A model generated the notes under the pieces. The model did no database searches. It saw only the letters and a program-made list of their open reading frames with translations, and was not told the DNA's origin. A stretch of 64,000 nt of DNA from the NCBI GenBank assembly GCA_028707125.1, contig JAQTUX010000001.1, forward strand, positions 492,807 to 556,806. The letters are read 5' to 3'. Positions 62,369-64,000 of the stretch are shown in pieces. This DNA is from Candidatus Omnitrophota bacterium. GTDB lineage: Bacteria; Omnitrophota; Gorgyraeia; Gygaellales; JAQTUX01. A program made the position numbers and the translations under genes. Within the stretch, counting starts at the first letter, position 1. Each line of letters begins with the position of its first letter.

Positions 62369-62824
62369 TTGAAGAAAAGCCAACTGATCATGGTGTGGCT
62401 GCTACCGCTTATCGTGATAGGCGGGTTATTTTTCCCGCTGCTTGGATATCTGGTAGTGGCGATGATGGCGTTTCTTGTTGTCATGGCATTTTTCCGAGGC
62501 AGATATTGGTGCTGGAACCTCTGCCCGAGGGGCGCGTTTCTGGACATCGTTATATCTAAAGCGAGTTTAAAGCGGCCTGTGCCGGGGGTTTTCGCGAAGG
62601 AGTGGTTCCGTTGGCTGGTATTCGCCCTGTTCATGGCGTTTTTGACCTGGCGTATCCTTAGCGCGGGCGGGAATATTATCGCGGTAGGCGCGGTCTTTGT
62701 GTCAATGTGCCTGATCACAACGGTTATTTCAATGGTCCTTGGCGTGGCCACAAGGCACAGGAGTTGGTGCGCTATCTGTCCCATGGGCACGCTCCAGGGC
62801 AGGATAGCGAAAAAAGGCAAATGA
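62369..62824 (+). CDS. NapH/MauN-like 4Fe-4S membrane protein
   Basis: This 151-residue membrane protein has about four helices and two short cysteine motifs facing one side, RYWCWNLCPRGAF and RSWCAICPMGTL. It resembles NapH-type electron-transfer proteins but is shorter and lacks the C-terminal ferredoxin. TTG start after AGGAGG. It may feed electrons to the exported methionine sulfoxide reductase downstream (inference). Confidence 0.72.
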   Translation: MKKSQLIMVWLLPLIVIGGLFFPLLGYLVVAMMAFLVVMAFFRGRYWCWNLCPRGAFLDIVISKASLKRPVPGVFAKEWFRWLVFALFMAFLTWRILSAGGNIIAVGAVFVSMCLITTVISMVLGVATRHRSWCAICPMGTLQGRIAKKGK

Positions 62825-62830
62825 GCAGCA

Positions 62831-62896
62831 GTGACAAAGGCAGGCGGCGGGGAGCTTGTCTGCTGCGGACAGCCGATGGAGAAAATAGAGGGATAG
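62831..62896 (+). pseudogene. Fragment of a desulforedoxin gene
   Basis: It encodes [21 protein letters not shown], matching the last half of the protein at 52678. The first CxxC half is missing, so it cannot bind iron normally. Confidence 0.7.
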
Positions 62897-62907
62897 GCGG
62901 AGGGTTG

Positions 62908-63930
62908 ATGAAAGGGTACTGGAGGTTGTTGCTGGTCTTATTCGCGGTCACCTTCTTATCAGGAGGAGAAATGAAGAGCCCCAAGGATAAGGACAAAAAG
63001 ATCCCTGTTTTTAATGCTTTGACAGGCAAGGTTGAGGAGGTAGAGAAGGTATATAAGAGCGATGAGGAGTGGAAAAGGATACTTACCCCTCAACAGTATG
63101 AGGTGGCCAGGCGCAGGGGCACGGAACAGCCCTTCAGCGGGACCTGCCCCGTACCGCCGAAAGGGGAAAGCGGCATCTACCAATGCGTCGGCTGCGGGAC
63201 AGACCTGTTCAAGTTTGACGCTAAATATGAGTCCGGCACCGGCTGGCCGAGTTTCTGGGAGCCGGTTTCGGAGTTGAATATACGCCTTGAACCCGACGAG
63301 AGTTTAGGCATGCGGCGCACAGAGGCCCTTTGCGCGCGCTGTGACTCGCACCTGGGGCATGTTTTTGACGACGGGCCTCCTCCCACGGGCAAGCGTTACT
63401 GCATTAATTCCCTGGCGTTGAAGCTGGCGCCTGTCAAGGCGCAGGATAAGGAAACAGCCGTATTTGCCGCCGGATGCTTCTGGGGCCCGGATGAGGTTTT
63501 CCGCACCACGCCCGGAGTGATATCTACGAGGGCCGGTTATACGGGAGGCAGGACAAAAGACCCGGCCTATGAAGATGTGTCTACCGGCCGCACCGGCCAC
63601 GCCGAATCTGTAGAGGTGGAATTTGATCCGCGGAAGGTCTCTTATGAGCGGCTGCTGGATATATTCTGGTCTATGCATGATCCGACCACGCCCAACAGGC
63701 AGGGCCCGGATATCGGCACCCAGTATCGCTCGGTGATCTTCTACCGCGGCCCGCGGCAGAAACTGGCGGCTGAAAAGTCAAAAGAGAAATTGGAGAAGTC
63801 GGGTAAATACAAAGATCCGATAGCCACGGAGATCGTTGCCGCCGGAGAATTCTATCCGGCTGAGGAATATCATCAGAAATATTTCCAGAAACGCGGCATG
63901 AAGCCGGTTTGCCATATCCCCGCGAAATAG
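62908..63930 (+). CDS. Exported bifunctional methionine sulfoxide reductase (MsrB-MsrA)
   Basis: This 340-residue protein has an N-terminal export signal or anchor (about 1-22), then an MsrB domain (about 45-180; zinc CxxC pairs CVGCG and CARCD, and the catalytic RYCINS) and an MsrA domain (about 185-335; GCFWG). It repairs oxidised methionine of both stereotypes outside the cytoplasm. ATG 62908 is chosen because it begins the signal sequence. The upstream NapH-like gene may be part of the same repair chain. Confidence 0.9.
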   Translation: MKGYWRLLLVLFAVTFLSGGEMKSPKDKDKKIPVFNALTGKVEEVEKVYKSDEEWKRILTPQQYEVARRRGTEQPFSGTCPVPPKGESGIYQCVGCGTDLFKFDAKYESGTGWPSFWEPVSELNIRLEPDESLGMRRTEALCARCDSHLGHVFDDGPPPTGKRYCINSLALKLAPVKAQDKETAVFAAGCFWGPDEVFRTTPGVISTRAGYTGGRTKDPAYEDVSTGRTGHAESVEVEFDPRKVSYERLLDIFWSMHDPTTPNRQGPDIGTQYRSVIFYRGPRQKLAAEKSKEKLEKSGKYKDPIATEIVAAGEFYPAEEYHQKYFQKRGMKPVCHIPAK

Positions 63931-63957
63931 CTGACGGCGGTTCTCAAAGGAGAGCAT

Positions 63958-64000
63958 ATGCAGATCTCGGAATTAGTGGGGAAGCTCGTGCTTTTCAAGT
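63958..64000 (+). CDS. Partial second copy of the 112-residue hypothetical gene
   Basis: The first 14 codons (MQISELVGKLVLFK) are the same protein sequence as at 61860. The gene runs off the window. An AAAGGAGAG site precedes it. It shows that this gene family is repeated around the Msr region. Confidence 0.8.
   Translation, partial: MQISELVGKLVLFK

Overview
The window reads as a chromosomal segment of an anaerobic, Gram-negative-type bacterium, most like a Candidatus Omnitrophota (OP3) genome. That assignment is an inference from gene content and style. The envelope genes are diderm (OmpA-LysM, several lipoproteins, three AsmA-like proteins, pseudopilins). The metabolism has an anaerobic flavour: two-subunit class I fumarase, Nfn-type NADH/ferredoxin enzyme, desulforedoxin, NapH-like Fe-S membrane protein, and radical SAM enzymes. 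Genes are tightly packed, with many ATGA/TAATG overlaps. At least three promoters put the predicted transcription start on, or within about 2 nt of, the start codon (leaderless or nearly so).

Layout. 0.2-6.2 kb: MscS channel and a trehalose block (membrane-anchored OtsA with an N-terminal sensor, OtsB, a DUF5752-like protein, TreT-like synthase). 6.2-11.6 kb: pyrE, then an envelope/pseudopilin run (M48 protease, three pilin-like proteins, peptidoglycan-binding lipoprotein, OmpA-LysM). 11.6-16.3 kb: a 4.7-kb A+T-rich element at the 3' end of tRNA-Leu(CAG). It has a 23-bp att-like duplication, 60-bp hairpin-bearing direct repeats, a perfect 147-bp inverted repeat and a 110-bp inverted repeat, around two convergent genes. 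One is a helical-repeat protein with a PD-(D/E)XK-like C-terminus; no recombinase is visible. 16.4-18.9 kb: AEC transporter, smpB and ssrA (tmRNA); the tmRNA T-loop is split by a group I intron carrying a LAGLIDADG gene. 19-28 kb: amidase, murI, the preQ1 operon queD-queC-queE-queF, fumarase subunits, rph, rdgB, a large AsmA-like gene. 28-33 kb: radical SAM gene, YfhO-like membrane protein, three tRNAs and another AsmA-like gene.

33-41 kb is an A+T-rich accessory/defence region next to tRNA-His. It holds an MNT-HEPN toxin-antitoxin pair, a GIY-YIG protein, a C-protein-controlled restriction-modification-like locus whose methyltransferase is fused to a complete LexA-like repressor, a two-TM protein plus diadenylate-cyclase (DAC) gene pair, and a second MNT gene whose HEPN partner is cut short at a dispersed repeat. 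41-47.4 kb: a lipoprotein, a secreted subtilisin-like protease with a beta-propeller-like C-terminus, small zinc-binding proteins, YkgJ-like and RRM proteins. 47.5-58.5 kb: central metabolism (NfnAB-like, glutamate dehydrogenase, YjbQ, desulforedoxin, PurF-like, carB, guaA synthetase part). 58.5-64 kb: cold-shock protein, B12-radical SAM enzyme, DEAD-box helicase, decayed duplicates, and a secreted MsrB-MsrA fusion.

The strongest candidates for undescribed biology are the tRNA-Leu element with its two-gene cargo, the LexA-methyltransferase fusion locus, the two-TM/DAC operon, the intron-split tmRNA, and the sensor-OtsA fusion.
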